Origin: Acidocella sp.
GTDB lineage: Bacteria > Pseudomonadota > Alphaproteobacteria > Acetobacterales > Acetobacteraceae
NCBI GenBank assembly: GCA_029077775.1
Contig: JAQNCU010000023.1
Location: forward strand, 1 to 15,989
Direction: 5' to 3'
Length of the DNA stretch: 15,989 nucleotides
The notes beneath the pieces are model-generated. The model was not told where the DNA came from. It saw only the letters and a list, made by a program, of their open reading frames with translations, and did no database searches. A program made the translations under genes and the position numbers. Below are positions 1-6,686 of the stretch, one piece after another. Position 1 is the first letter of the stretch; every line of letters begins with the position of its first letter.

Positions 1-303
1 TGTTCATAAACCGGCTTGCAAAGGTGGACAGGGCCATGAGCACCAGGGCGCAGACAAGTACGCGGCGAATGCCAAAACGCTGCATGAAGGCGGCGGCGAA
101 GGGGCCTGTCGCGCCATAAAGCAGAATGCCGGTGGCGATGGCGCCTGGTATGAGGCCACGGCTCCAACCAAAATGGTCAGCCCAGGGCAACAGAAAAACC
201 CAGGGGCCGAGCGCAGGTTGGCGGCCACCAACAAACAGGCGAAAATAACGCCAGCGACAACAAAGGCGTATCTGGCTCCAAGGGGGCGTCGTCGCGTATC
301 CAT
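1..303 (-). pseudogene. MFS transporter, N-terminal part with a frameshift, continues beyond the left edge
   Basis: The first ~35 codons from ATG at 303 read as a normal MFS first membrane helix (RYAFVVAGVIFACLLVAANL, then RSAPG). After about position 199 the frame becomes nonsense rich in Ser/Pro/Cys. Shifting by one base from there restores typical MFS sequence to the window edge: VFLLPWADHFGWSRG, then ATGILLYGATGPFAAAFMQR and FGIRRVLVCALVLMALSTF, without a stop. The break coincides with a homopolymer pair on the plus strand (AAAAA at 194-198, CCC at 199-201), and one missing base in either run explains it. It follows the GST gene by 53 nt on the same strand, so it is probably the last visible gene of the oxygenase operon. 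It could be a true pseudogene, a phase-variable gene or a sequencing error. MFS identity is fairly sure; the substrate is unknown. Confidence 0.75.
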
Positions 304-356
304 GATCGGATCATGCCGGGCCTGAGAGCGGCTGACGAACAGGCTTCGGCGTCAGG

Positions 357-1013
357 TCAAACGAAACTTGCCAGCATCAAATGCGCTGGTGGGCGCGGCA
401 CGGTGAATTTTATCGGCTTCCAATCCGCCGCCGCCGGACGTTCCAGACAGATATGTAACCACCGTGCCAAACGCGGATATTCAGACAAATCCAGCCCGGA
501 TAACGGCACCAGAGACATCATGGCCGCGACATTCAAATCAGCCACCGTAAAGCACCCGCCCAACAGATAATCCCGCGCGGCCAGATGCGCCTCAAGAACC
601 TTGAAAGGCCGGTCCAGGCGTTTGCGCATCAATGTCAGCTCATCGGCATTGCGGTCTGGCGGGGCAAACAAGATCAAATTCGCGGCGGCCAGCAGAAGCG
701 GCTTTTCAACCTCTGTCACTGCCCAGAAACTCCATTGCGTGGCCTGCGCCTCATCCCAGGCTGTTTTTGCCGCGACCGCACCGCCATAGGTTTTCGCGAG
801 ATACAGATTGATCGCCATCGATTCAAAAATAACCCGCCCCTCATCATCTAACACGGGCACGCGGCCATTTGGGTTGATGCGCAGAAACTCATGCGTGCGC
901 GTACCGCCTCGCAGAAAATCGGTTGGGATATGCGTAAAGGGCAAATCCTGCTCCTTTAGCATCCACATCACCCTGTGGGCGCGCGATGCCGGGGCACCGT
1001 ATAATGTGATCAT
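357..1013 (-). CDS. Glutathione S-transferase family protein
   Basis: This is a cytosolic GST of 218 residues, the usual family length. The N-terminal thioredoxin-fold domain (about residues 1-80) opens with MITLYGAPASRAHRVMWMLK, where Ser10 is a candidate glutathione-activating residue. It contains the cis-proline segment NPNGRVPVL (Pro53) and the glutathione gamma-glutamyl contact motif ESMA (Glu64-Ser65). The C-terminal all-alpha domain has the N-capping-type stretch FTVADLNVAA. The start at 1013 was chosen over an upstream in-frame ATG at 1076 because the family begins at MITLYG and because this ATG overlaps the stop of the preceding gene as ATGA. Glutathione enzymes in aromatic operons can act as beta-etherases, isomerases or detoxifying transferases; the sequence does not decide which. 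Its position in the oxygenase/hydrolase operon suggests action on a pathway intermediate or a reactive aldehyde. Confidence 0.9.
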   Translation of the reverse strand: MITLYGAPASRAHRVMWMLKEQDLPFTHIPTDFLRGGTRTHEFLRINPNGRVPVLDDEGRVIFESMAINLYLAKTYGGAVAAKTAWDEAQATQWSFWAVTEVEKPLLLAAANLILFAPPDRNADELTLMRKRLDRPFKVLEAHLAARDYLLGGCFTVADLNVAAMMSLVPLSGLDLSEYPRLARWLHICLERPAAADWKPIKFTVPRPPAHLMLASFV

Positions 1014-1813
1014 GCGGCGAATTCCGCGTGCAACACCGGCAAAAATCCGGCGAGATGATGCATCTCCGTCAAACAATGGCGCATCAGCTCCAACGGTACT
1101 GGCCCCGGCCGCGGCGCCCCCGGCGGCGGCTTCGGTAAGGGCTCGCCGGTATGCGTAAATTGCGGATCCTGACCGAGGTAAAACCGGCTGCGCATCTCAC
1201 AGCCATCCTGTGTCGCCCGCACCTGATGGACCAGCCAGGTATGTTCAACCGGGGCGTCAACCTCACCCGCGCGCCCGCAGATAACCGTGCCATCAAATGC
1301 GCCAGGTACAAAGCCGACAACCGCCGGATCGACGAACCGAATGGCCCCTTGCAAAAAAGTGCTGCCGATATTTTCTTTTATGAGCGATGTCCTGCCGATG
1401 TAACTTTTCAAGCCAGGGCGTTCGCCGTCGCCATCTCTCCAGTGCGCAACAAAATGCTCGGATGGAGCCCATAATTTATAACGGGCAGATTCACTTCCAT
1501 GCCAGGAAAACCACCAATCCCACATATCTGGCCGCACCCCCGGCATGGGCGTATGGGCGCTGACAAAGCCTGTGCCGTTCGCCAACGCACCCCAGCCGGT
1601 CTCGTGCGGCAAGTAGCCGGGGCGGGAAAGGGTGGCGGCAATCTCGGTGAATGGCGTAATTTCTTCCGTCGGTAGCGGCAGGGCGCAAGCCTGGGTAATT
1701 GCCTCGGCCCATCCCGGGTCCTCCGGTTTCAGAAACCTGGCATAGGTGGAGTTTGCGTCGGCCTCACGGTAGCCAGCGTAGACGGTCTCAGCATGAAACT
1801 CGGAGATTGACAT
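1010..1813 (-). CDS. DAPG hydrolase (PhlG/phloretin hydrolase)-like C-C bond hydrolase
   Basis: This 267-residue protein looks like the 2,4-diacetylphloroglucinol hydrolase family, zinc enzymes that cleave the C-C bond between an acyl group and a phenol ring. Visible hallmarks are the block around residues 86-120 (AHTPMPGVRPDMWDWWFSWH, then RYKLWAPSEHF), the segment SLIKENIGSTF (Glu147), and a C-terminal HCLTE (His246 and Glu250, an H-x3-E pair). These match in order and roughly in spacing the zinc ligands His129, Glu160, His270 and Glu274 that I recall for Pseudomonas PhlG; His120 is the likely first ligand here. The start codon lies 2 nt past the MFS stop and the 3' end overlaps the GST start by 4 nt, so it is translationally coupled. 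Family assignment is by motif memory. The real substrate, whether an acylphloroglucinol, a phloretin-like chalcone or another 1,3-diketone equivalent, is not known. Confidence 0.72.
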   Translation of the reverse strand: MSISEFHAETVYAGYREADANSTYARFLKPEDPGWAEAITQACALPLPTEEITPFTEIAATLSRPGYLPHETGWGALANGTGFVSAHTPMPGVRPDMWDWWFSWHGSESARYKLWAPSEHFVAHWRDGDGERPGLKSYIGRTSLIKENIGSTFLQGAIRFVDPAVVGFVPGAFDGTVICGRAGEVDAPVEHTWLVHQVRATQDGCEMRSRFYLGQDPQFTHTGEPLPKPPPGAPRPGPVPLELMRHCLTEMHHLAGFLPVLHAEFAA

Positions 1814-1815
1814 GT

Positions 1816-2994
1816 CTATTCAGCCGCATCCGCCATGCCAACCGGCAGCGCCATGAAATCGCGTGCGCCGATGCCTGTTGCGAAATAACAGCCGGCACTG
1901 GTCCAGGCCAATACAGCGGCGGTGAGCCCGAGCGCCGGATAGCCATAAGCCCCGACCACCGTGCCCGCCAGAAACGGGCCGATTGCCGTGCCGATCATCA
2001 ACATCGAAGGTGTAAGCGCCGCCATACGGCCGGATCGGTCGATCCGCGAGATGAAGCCAAACATGAAGATGTGCGAGAAGATCGTTAAAAATACCAACGA
2101 GCCCGCGGCAATGGCAAACGGCGTGAGCCCGAGCGTGTTGCAGATCACCAAAGAAGCGCAGCCATGCAAAAACACGCCTGTCATGGCAACCGGGGTCGGC
2201 GGTAATTTATACTGCAAAAACCCCGCCAGAATGGGTGCCGCCAGATTCAAAAACGCCGTACCCGCCAGCAGAAGGCCGATGGTTGATGCGGCAAACCCGT
2301 GCGCCATGCCAACCTGCTGCACGAAGCTGAACATCGCCGATTGCGCAGCGGTCATGAAGGCGACCCCGGCAAACGCAAAAATCCGCGCGCTGAGTTTGCT
2401 TGCCATGGGGCCATTATACACGGAGCACTTCGGTGCCTCATTCGGCAGGGGAAACGCCAGCGCGCAGGCGAGGGCTGCGGCGACCATCAATGCACCGAGG
2501 ATCATAAACACGATGTTAACACCGATTGTTTCCAGAAGATGGGGAACGGTTGCAAAGAACGCGATACCGAATACGCAGACCCCGATATTAACAATGGCAA
2601 ACAATTTGTGCGGGTTTTTACTGCGCCCGATATTGCCATGTACGCAGGAAAGCCCTGCTCCGGCGCCAAGCCCTGCCAGCAGATGCAAGGCCGCGAACGG
2701 CACAAAGCCCGCCACATGTGTTAGCGTAAAAAAACACGTCGCCGAGACGGCAAAACCCGCTGTCGCCACGATGCGTCCGTCTAACCGCATAAAGCGCGGC
2801 CCGAGCGCGATGTTGCTGATCATCACACCAAAAATATACAGGCTGACCAACGCCCCCGCCTTTTGCGGCAGAAAATGCGCCGACGCGATCAAACCGCTGA
2901 TCCATAACGGCAACGCTACCAAATCGACCATGCCGCCAACATGGGAGATCAACAATGTCGCCCGCCCCGGCAGATTTTCAGATGTTGATTTCAT
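1816..2994 (-). CDS. MFS transporter
   Basis: This is a 392-residue hydrophobic protein with about 12 predicted membrane helices and no signal peptide, the size of a typical major facilitator. Examples of helices are VDLVALPLWISGLIASAHFL near residues 23-42, FAAL-HLLAGLGAGAGL near 100-115 and SLVFLTIFSHIFMFGF near 310-325. The N-terminal signature differs from sugar or drug pumps, and I cannot assign a substrate. The start is supported by an AGAGGGG ribosome-binding site six bases upstream of ATG. It lies 43 nt after the cleavage oxygenase and 2 nt before the PhlG-like hydrolase, so it probably moves their substrate or product across the inner membrane. It pairs functionally with the outer-membrane channel of the same putative TetR regulon. 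Confidence 0.85.
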   Translation of the reverse strand: MKSTSENLPGRATLLISHVGGMVDLVALPLWISGLIASAHFLPQKAGALVSLYIFGVMISNIALGPRFMRLDGRIVATAGFAVSATCFFTLTHVAGFVPFAALHLLAGLGAGAGLSCVHGNIGRSKNPHKLFAIVNIGVCVFGIAFFATVPHLLETIGVNIVFMILGALMVAAALACALAFPLPNEAPKCSVYNGPMASKLSARIFAFAGVAFMTAAQSAMFSFVQQVGMAHGFAASTIGLLLAGTAFLNLAAPILAGFLQYKLPPTPVAMTGVFLHGCASLVICNTLGLTPFAIAAGSLVFLTIFSHIFMFGFISRIDRSGRMAALTPSMLMIGTAIGPFLAGTVVGAYGYPALGLTAAVLAWTSAGCYFATGIGARDFMALPVGMADAAE

Positions 2995-3010
2995 GTACGT
3001 CCCCTCTGTT

Positions 3011-3029
3011 GCTGACGCTTTTGGTCAGC
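3011..3029. promoter_or_regulatory. Small intercistronic hairpin between oxygenase and MFS
   Basis: GCTGAC and GTCAGC arms flank a 7-nt loop in the 43-nt gap between the oxygenase stop and the MFS ribosome-binding site. In the operon transcript it has no U-tract after it, so it is not a convincing terminator. It could stabilise or partially attenuate the downstream message. It may also be chance. Confidence 0.3.
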
Positions 3030-3037
3030 TTTGATTT

Positions 3038-4516
3038 TTACAAACCCCAATCAAGCTCTGCCGCCGTCACCCAGCAGCCGTGGAAGGCGTAGCGCAGCCG
3101 AAACGGTACACGTATCGTCGCAACTGGCCCGGCGGCGAGATCCATTGAATCCAGGATCACCACATCGGATCGGTTTTCATCCCGCCTGCCGATCACCGAG
3201 ATCAGCCAGCCATCGCCTTCCGGCGCTGTGTCGCTCTTCGCGACGAACACAGGCTCCTCGGTGCTGGCATTCGCACCCGGATAATAATGTGAAATCGCAC
3301 CGGTCTTTTGGTCAAGATGTGCCAGGCAGTTGAAAGGTGGCCCCATCGGCCCCCAATCCAGCATCGGGCCGAGCTGCGTGTTGATCGCGCCGAAAAAAAT
3401 ATGCTGGCAATAGCTGCCTGAAAACCGCCCATCGACCACCGGCATTTCGCCCGGATGCGGCACCATCGGCGTGACAATATATTCATCCGCCGGGTTGGAC
3501 AGATCGAAGCTCCAACGCTGCCCAAAGGGCGGTTCTTCCTTCGGATTCGGATCGCTGACATGCGGGAACTGCGAATACCAGCCGGAATTCGAGATGAAAT
3601 GCTCAAGATGCAAAACTGAGCCTTCCTCCCACGCATTCATGGTGTGGGTTTCCATGCATAGTTTGGGGCTGTGATACCAGCGCAAGCCAGCAACACCCTG
3701 GCCACGTGGAATGATCGCCACCATGGTCTGGTGCGATGGGTCCCAGGAGAAGAACGGGCCACCAGCCTCGACCCGTTTTTGGTCCGCCAGCATCGGGTAA
3801 AGCGTGAAGGCGATGTAATTTTCGCTCACCAAAAAATCATGAATCATCGAGGAATATGGCGCTTCAAACCGCTCCTCCCTGATCACGACGCCGCTCGGGG
3901 CAACCTCATATAAATAGATAAAATTTGAAACCAGCGCGTCGGAATTATAGGCAAACGCGATCATGTTTCCGGTGCGCGGGTCGATCTTCGGGTGTGCCGT
4001 AAACGTCCGACCCTTCAATGTACCGCCGAAATCGGTATAACCGATGGTCTCCAGCGTGTGCGGGTTCATCTCGGTCGGTCGGTTGTCTTCCTTCAGAGCG
4101 TATAATTTCCCGCCAAACCAAAAAGCCGTGGTGTTGGCCGTGCCTCGATCCTTGCCGCGTACCTCGGGTGTATCGGTATACGGGTTACGATACCGGCCAT
4201 AGAGCGACCGCCGCGCCGCACGCTCGGCCTTGAAGCGTTCGGTCTGGATAAAGCGCGTGCGCAAATCGGCATGGCCATTTTCCATTCGCACCATCGTCAT
4301 CATACCATCGCCGTTCAGATAGATGTCATGACCCAGGTAAGGCGGGTACTGCGTGTCCGCGCCCAGCCGGTAAAACGCGCCCTGCAGCACGGTGGGGATC
4401 TGGCCCTCTACCTCCAGATCAAAAACATCTGCCTCAATCCGCACGGGTTTGAAGAATTTGTTGAAGGTGATGCTGTCAGGAAACACCAGGCTGGTGGCGG
4501 GTGGCTGGATATCCAA
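3038..4516 (-). CDS. Carotenoid oxygenase family protein, lignostilbene dioxygenase-like
   Basis: This 492-residue member of the RPE65/carotenoid cleavage oxygenase family is a non-heme Fe(II) seven-bladed propeller that splits C=C bonds with O2 to two carbonyl products. All four iron-binding histidines are present in their usual contexts: His175 (FTAHPKIDP), His226 (SSMIHDFLV), His291 (METHTMNAWEEG) and His479 (YAFHGCW). With a constant offset of 8, Tyr109 (GRYRNPY) and Lys142 (LKED) align with LsdA Tyr101 and Lys134, which from memory contact and activate the 4-hydroxyl of hydroxystilbenes; LsdA Phe59 aligns with Leu67. This favours a phenolic stilbene over a carotenoid. The start is TTG at 4516, because an AGAGGAA site lies 7 nt upstream and no nearby in-frame ATG exists. 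It is first in an operon with MFS, PhlG-like hydrolase and GST, and divergent from TetR with a shared operator. Confidence 0.88.
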   Translation of the reverse strand: MDIQPPATSLVFPDSITFNKFFKPVRIEADVFDLEVEGQIPTVLQGAFYRLGADTQYPPYLGHDIYLNGDGMMTMVRMENGHADLRTRFIQTERFKAERAARRSLYGRYRNPYTDTPEVRGKDRGTANTTAFWFGGKLYALKEDNRPTEMNPHTLETIGYTDFGGTLKGRTFTAHPKIDPRTGNMIAFAYNSDALVSNFIYLYEVAPSGVVIREERFEAPYSSMIHDFLVSENYIAFTLYPMLADQKRVEAGGPFFSWDPSHQTMVAIIPRGQGVAGLRWYHSPKLCMETHTMNAWEEGSVLHLEHFISNSGWYSQFPHVSDPNPKEEPPFGQRWSFDLSNPADEYIVTPMVPHPGEMPVVDGRFSGSYCQHIFFGAINTQLGPMLDWGPMGPPFNCLAHLDQKTGAISHYYPGANASTEEPVFVAKSDTAPEGDGWLISVIGRRDENRSDVVILDSMDLAAGPVATIRVPFRLRYAFHGCWVTAAELDWGL

Positions 4517-4523
4517 TATGAAA

Positions 4524-4530
4524 TTCCTCT
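4524..4530 (-). promoter_or_regulatory. Ribosome-binding site that decides the TTG start of the oxygenase
   Basis: AGAGGAA on the minus strand, 7 nt before TTG at 4516. It is the only good Shine-Dalgarno near the 5' end of the frame, and the first internal Met is beyond residue 70, inside the conserved fold. Confidence 0.6.
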
Positions 4531-4569
4531 GGGTATTATTTTTATCTGGCTCGAATGCCGATTAGTTTT

Positions 4570-4585
4570 AGAACGGTGTCGTTCT
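4570..4585. promoter_or_regulatory. Predicted TetR operator in the oxygenase/TetR divergent region
   Basis: AGAACGGTGTCGTTCT is a perfect 6-bp inverted repeat (AGAACG/CGTTCT) around a 4-bp centre. It lies in the 149-bp gap between the divergent oxygenase and TetR genes. The same half-sites recur in two tandem copies before the outer-membrane channel gene at 5393-5424. Position and recurrence suggest that the adjacent TetR protein binds here and represses both its own gene and the oxygenase operon. Confidence 0.75.
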
Positions 4586-4665
4586 GTGCAATCTTTGATA
4601 TTTGTTTTCAATAGTGTCAACATAAAACTGAACGCTAATGTTTTCTTGATGGTGCGAGGTTTGCA

Positions 4666-5334
4666 TTGCTGAACGAAATGGAGCCGGACGAACACGCCCA
4701 TAATCGCGCCAGCCTTGCTGGCCCCAGCGCCAGGTCGCGCAACAACCATCTGAAACATCAGCATATATTAGCGGTCGCGCGGGATTTGTTTTTTGCCAAC
4801 GGCTTCAGCGCCACCAGCATGGAGGCCGTCGCGAAGGAGGCCGCCGTTGGCAAGGCTACACTTTATGAGATGTTCCCGAATAAAATCGAGTTACTGCGCG
4901 CGATCATCACGATCGAGCTTGATAAACGCGCCGACCGGATGGTGTTCGATGAGATTTCCCCCGGCCATTTGCGTGCCGCCTTGGCCCGTTTTGCCCATGC
5001 ATTAATAGACTTGCTGCTATCGGCGCAAAATGTCGCGATCTACCGCATCGTCTCCTCGGAAGCCCCTCGCCACCCGGAACTCGGCCGGTTTTTTTATGAA
5101 AACGGACCCGCCCGGGCGATCGGCCTGTTGGCGGATTATCTCACCACAGTCATGGAAAAAGGCTTGTTGCAGCACGGCAACCCGCGGCTGGTGGCGGCCC
5201 AGTTTATCGGCCTGATCCGCGCGGACATGCAAACCAGGTCGCTCTTTGGCGTGGATGAGGACATTTTACGGACCGAGCGTGTGCTGATCGTCGAAAGCGG
5301 CGTGGACGTGTTTCTGCGGGCCTATGCGCGGTAG
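4666..5334 (+). CDS. TetR/AcrR family transcriptional regulator
   Basis: This 222-residue regulator has an N-terminal helix-turn-helix near residues 33-80: ILAVARDLFFANGFSAT, then the recognition part AVGKATLYEMFPNKIELL, the classic TetR pattern. The C-terminal half is a helical ligand-binding domain without close recognisable signature, as usual for the family. The TTG start at 4666 has a GAGG site six bases upstream; ATG at 4678 is a possible alternative giving four residues fewer. It is divergent from the oxygenase operon and 129 nt upstream of the SphA-like channel on the same strand. Three copies of a 16-bp palindrome flank it (4570-4585 and 5393-5424), so it most likely represses the oxygenase operon, itself and the channel. 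The inducer is probably the aromatic substrate or a cleavage product (inference). Confidence 0.9.
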   Translation: MLNEMEPDEHAHNRASLAGPSARSRNNHLKHQHILAVARDLFFANGFSATSMEAVAKEAAVGKATLYEMFPNKIELLRAIITIELDKRADRMVFDEISPGHLRAALARFAHALIDLLLSAQNVAIYRIVSSEAPRHPELGRFFYENGPARAIGLLADYLTTVMEKGLLQHGNPRLVAAQFIGLIRADMQTRSLFGVDEDILRTERVLIVESGVDVFLRAYAR

Positions 5335-5392
5335 AGCCATATCTTGACAATAATAAGCCACGGCAAAAAGTTTGTGCTTTACTTTCTCTCAT

Positions 5393-5424
5393 AAAACGGT
5401 ACCGTTCTAAAACGCGAGCGTTCT
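5393..5424. promoter_or_regulatory. Two adjacent predicted TetR operators before the outer-membrane channel
   Basis: AAAACGGTACCGTTCT (5393-5408) is followed directly, with no gap, by AAAACGCGAGCGTTCT (5409-5424). Each is an inverted repeat with half-sites AAAACG/CGTTCT around four variable bases, and the inner part of the first (AACGGTACCGTT) is a perfect 12-bp palindrome. They match the operator at 4570-4585 in all but one outer base of the half-sites. They sit 40 to 70 nt before the ATG of the SphA-like gene, where a repressor would block transcription. A TTGACA hexamer occurs at 5344, but no good -10 lies at the right distance, so I do not place the promoter. Confidence 0.78.
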
Positions 5425-5463
5425 GACGAAGATCAGAAGGCCGTTTAGGGAAGGTAAATCACC

Positions 5464-6414
5464 ATGAAATTATCCGTTATCGGTGCTTCACTCGGTTGCG
5501 TGCTGGGCAGTCTTTGCCTGGTGCCGCCAGCCCAGGCCATTGAAAACCATGTCCAATCCACGCCGACAGACGTGTTCTTCTTCGGTGCGGGCTTCACGCC
5601 GCCGCCGTCGGAATTCGGCACTTTCGGTATCCGCGAGGCTTTCAGCAACGCCGCCAGCATCGGCCCAAATGGCAGCAAACCAAACCCGCAAGCCAAGACC
5701 ACTGTTTCCGTCCTCACCCCGTCCTGGGTCTATATGACCCATTACCGTATTCTGGGTGCCAATTATGGTTTTGTGGTGGTACAGCCGATGTTCATCATGA
5801 ACGGTGCCTTGCGGGGCAGCATCCCGGTCGGCCCGCATATATCAATTCCCATCAATCAGGCGGGCCATGTGGCAGGCTTCGGCAACACGCAAATCTACCC
5901 TATCCTGCTGCAATGGATGGACATGCCGCATCTGGCGATCAATGCCAGTCTCGCGGTTCAATTGCCGGACGGTAAATATGAACGTACGGCCTTGTTAAAC
6001 CCCAGCACCAATTACTGGACCTTCTCGCCCAATGTCGCCGTCACGTACATCACCAGCTACGGCCAGGAATTTTCAACCTATCAGGAAGTTGATTTCAACA
6101 CGGCCAACACCGCAACGCATTATAAAAGCGGCACAGAGTATAAAATGGACCTCGCAATCGGCCAGCATATTGGCAATTTTACAGTGGGGCCTGCCGGTTA
6201 TTATTACCAACAACTTCAGAACGATTCCGGCTCCGGCACGCTGGCACCGGGTGCCAACCCGGCTGCGGCGCGAGTCTTCGGTGCGGGCATCGCCTTTAAT
6301 TTTGTGCCGCGCGACAAGCCCTATGCGGTATTCGGCAGTTTTATCAAGGAATTCGCCGCCGAAAATCATTCGCAAGGTATCGCCGCCTCAGTACGGTTCG
6401 CCTATCAATTCTAA
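5464..6414 (+). CDS. SphA/Phenol_MetA_deg family outer-membrane transporter
   Basis: This 316-residue protein has a clear Sec signal peptide: MKLS, a hydrophobic core IGASLGCVLGSLCLV, and a likely signal peptidase I cut after PAQA near residue 25. The mature part alternates aromatic and polar residues as beta strands do and ends in a C-terminal phenylalanine (RFAYQF), as outer-membrane barrels do. Features such as NYGFVVVQPMF, GFGNTQIYPILLQW and NYWTFSPNVAVTYI resemble the family linked to phenol meta-pathway gene clusters, thought to let hydrophobic aromatics cross the outer membrane. GGGAAGG precedes ATG by about 8 nt. Upstream are two tandem TetR-type operators identical in design to the one controlling the oxygenase. 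It probably supplies the substrate of that operon. The family is recognised by pattern and the substrate is inferred. Confidence 0.8.
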   Translation: MKLSVIGASLGCVLGSLCLVPPAQAIENHVQSTPTDVFFFGAGFTPPPSEFGTFGIREAFSNAASIGPNGSKPNPQAKTTVSVLTPSWVYMTHYRILGANYGFVVVQPMFIMNGALRGSIPVGPHISIPINQAGHVAGFGNTQIYPILLQWMDMPHLAINASLAVQLPDGKYERTALLNPSTNYWTFSPNVAVTYITSYGQEFSTYQEVDFNTANTATHYKSGTEYKMDLAIGQHIGNFTVGPAGYYYQQLQNDSGSGTLAPGANPAAARVFGAGIAFNFVPRDKPYAVFGSFIKEFAAENHSQGIAASVRFAYQF

Positions 6415-6507
6415 TTTCATCTTTTCCATTGAGTTACCACCTGCAACACAGGCATCCCAAAACTTATACCAGCTGGCCTAAAGAATGACTCTCCGCGGGC
6501 AGCAAGC

Positions 6508-6626
6508 GCTTCTTTTTGTGAACAAAAAGAAGCAAAAAAACATTATTAATCTGGGCCATTGGGGTTCCAGAAGCCCGGCACCGGCGCAACAAAAGTTTTT
6601 TGCGCCGCTTTTTTTAAAAAAGCGGC
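6508..6626. repeat. Cluster of overlapping AT-rich inverted repeats in a convergent gap
   Basis: The 272-bp gap between the convergent SphA-like and BKACE genes holds three strong hairpins. IR1 (6508-6533) has GCTTCTTTTTG and CAAAAAGAAGC arms with a TGAA loop. IR2 (6583-6606) has GGCGCAA/TTGCGCC arms. IR3 (6604-6626) has GCCGCTTTTTT and AAAAAAGCGGC arms about a single T. IR2 and IR3 share bases 6604-6606 and so compete. No open frame of note is present. The layout looks like a dispersed non-coding repeat of the type common in acetic-acid and acidophilic Acetobacteraceae, and may also end transcription from both sides. None of the stems has a clean trailing U-tract, so a classical terminator is not claimed. 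Confidence 0.65.
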
Positions 6627-6686
6627 TGCTCACTTGGATGTGTCACTGTCTTCGCGGATTGGTATTATTTGTTTTTTTAACAAAAA

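Noticed and set aside
1961..3034. Plus-strand open frame of 357 codons
   Set aside because: Lies wholly opposite the MFS gene at 1816-2994. Its composition (many Ala, Pro, Lys, Arg, no domain) is that of an antisense shadow, and the MFS has clear helices and a ribosome-binding site.
5344..5349. TTGACA as -35 of the SphA-like gene promoter
   Set aside because: No acceptable -10 hexamer at 16-18 nt; the nearest AT-rich candidates lie too far downstream.
6508..6540. Rho-independent terminator of the SphA-like gene
   Set aside because: The hairpin is strong but is followed by an A-tract, not a T-tract, in the direction of transcription. It was kept as a repeat instead.
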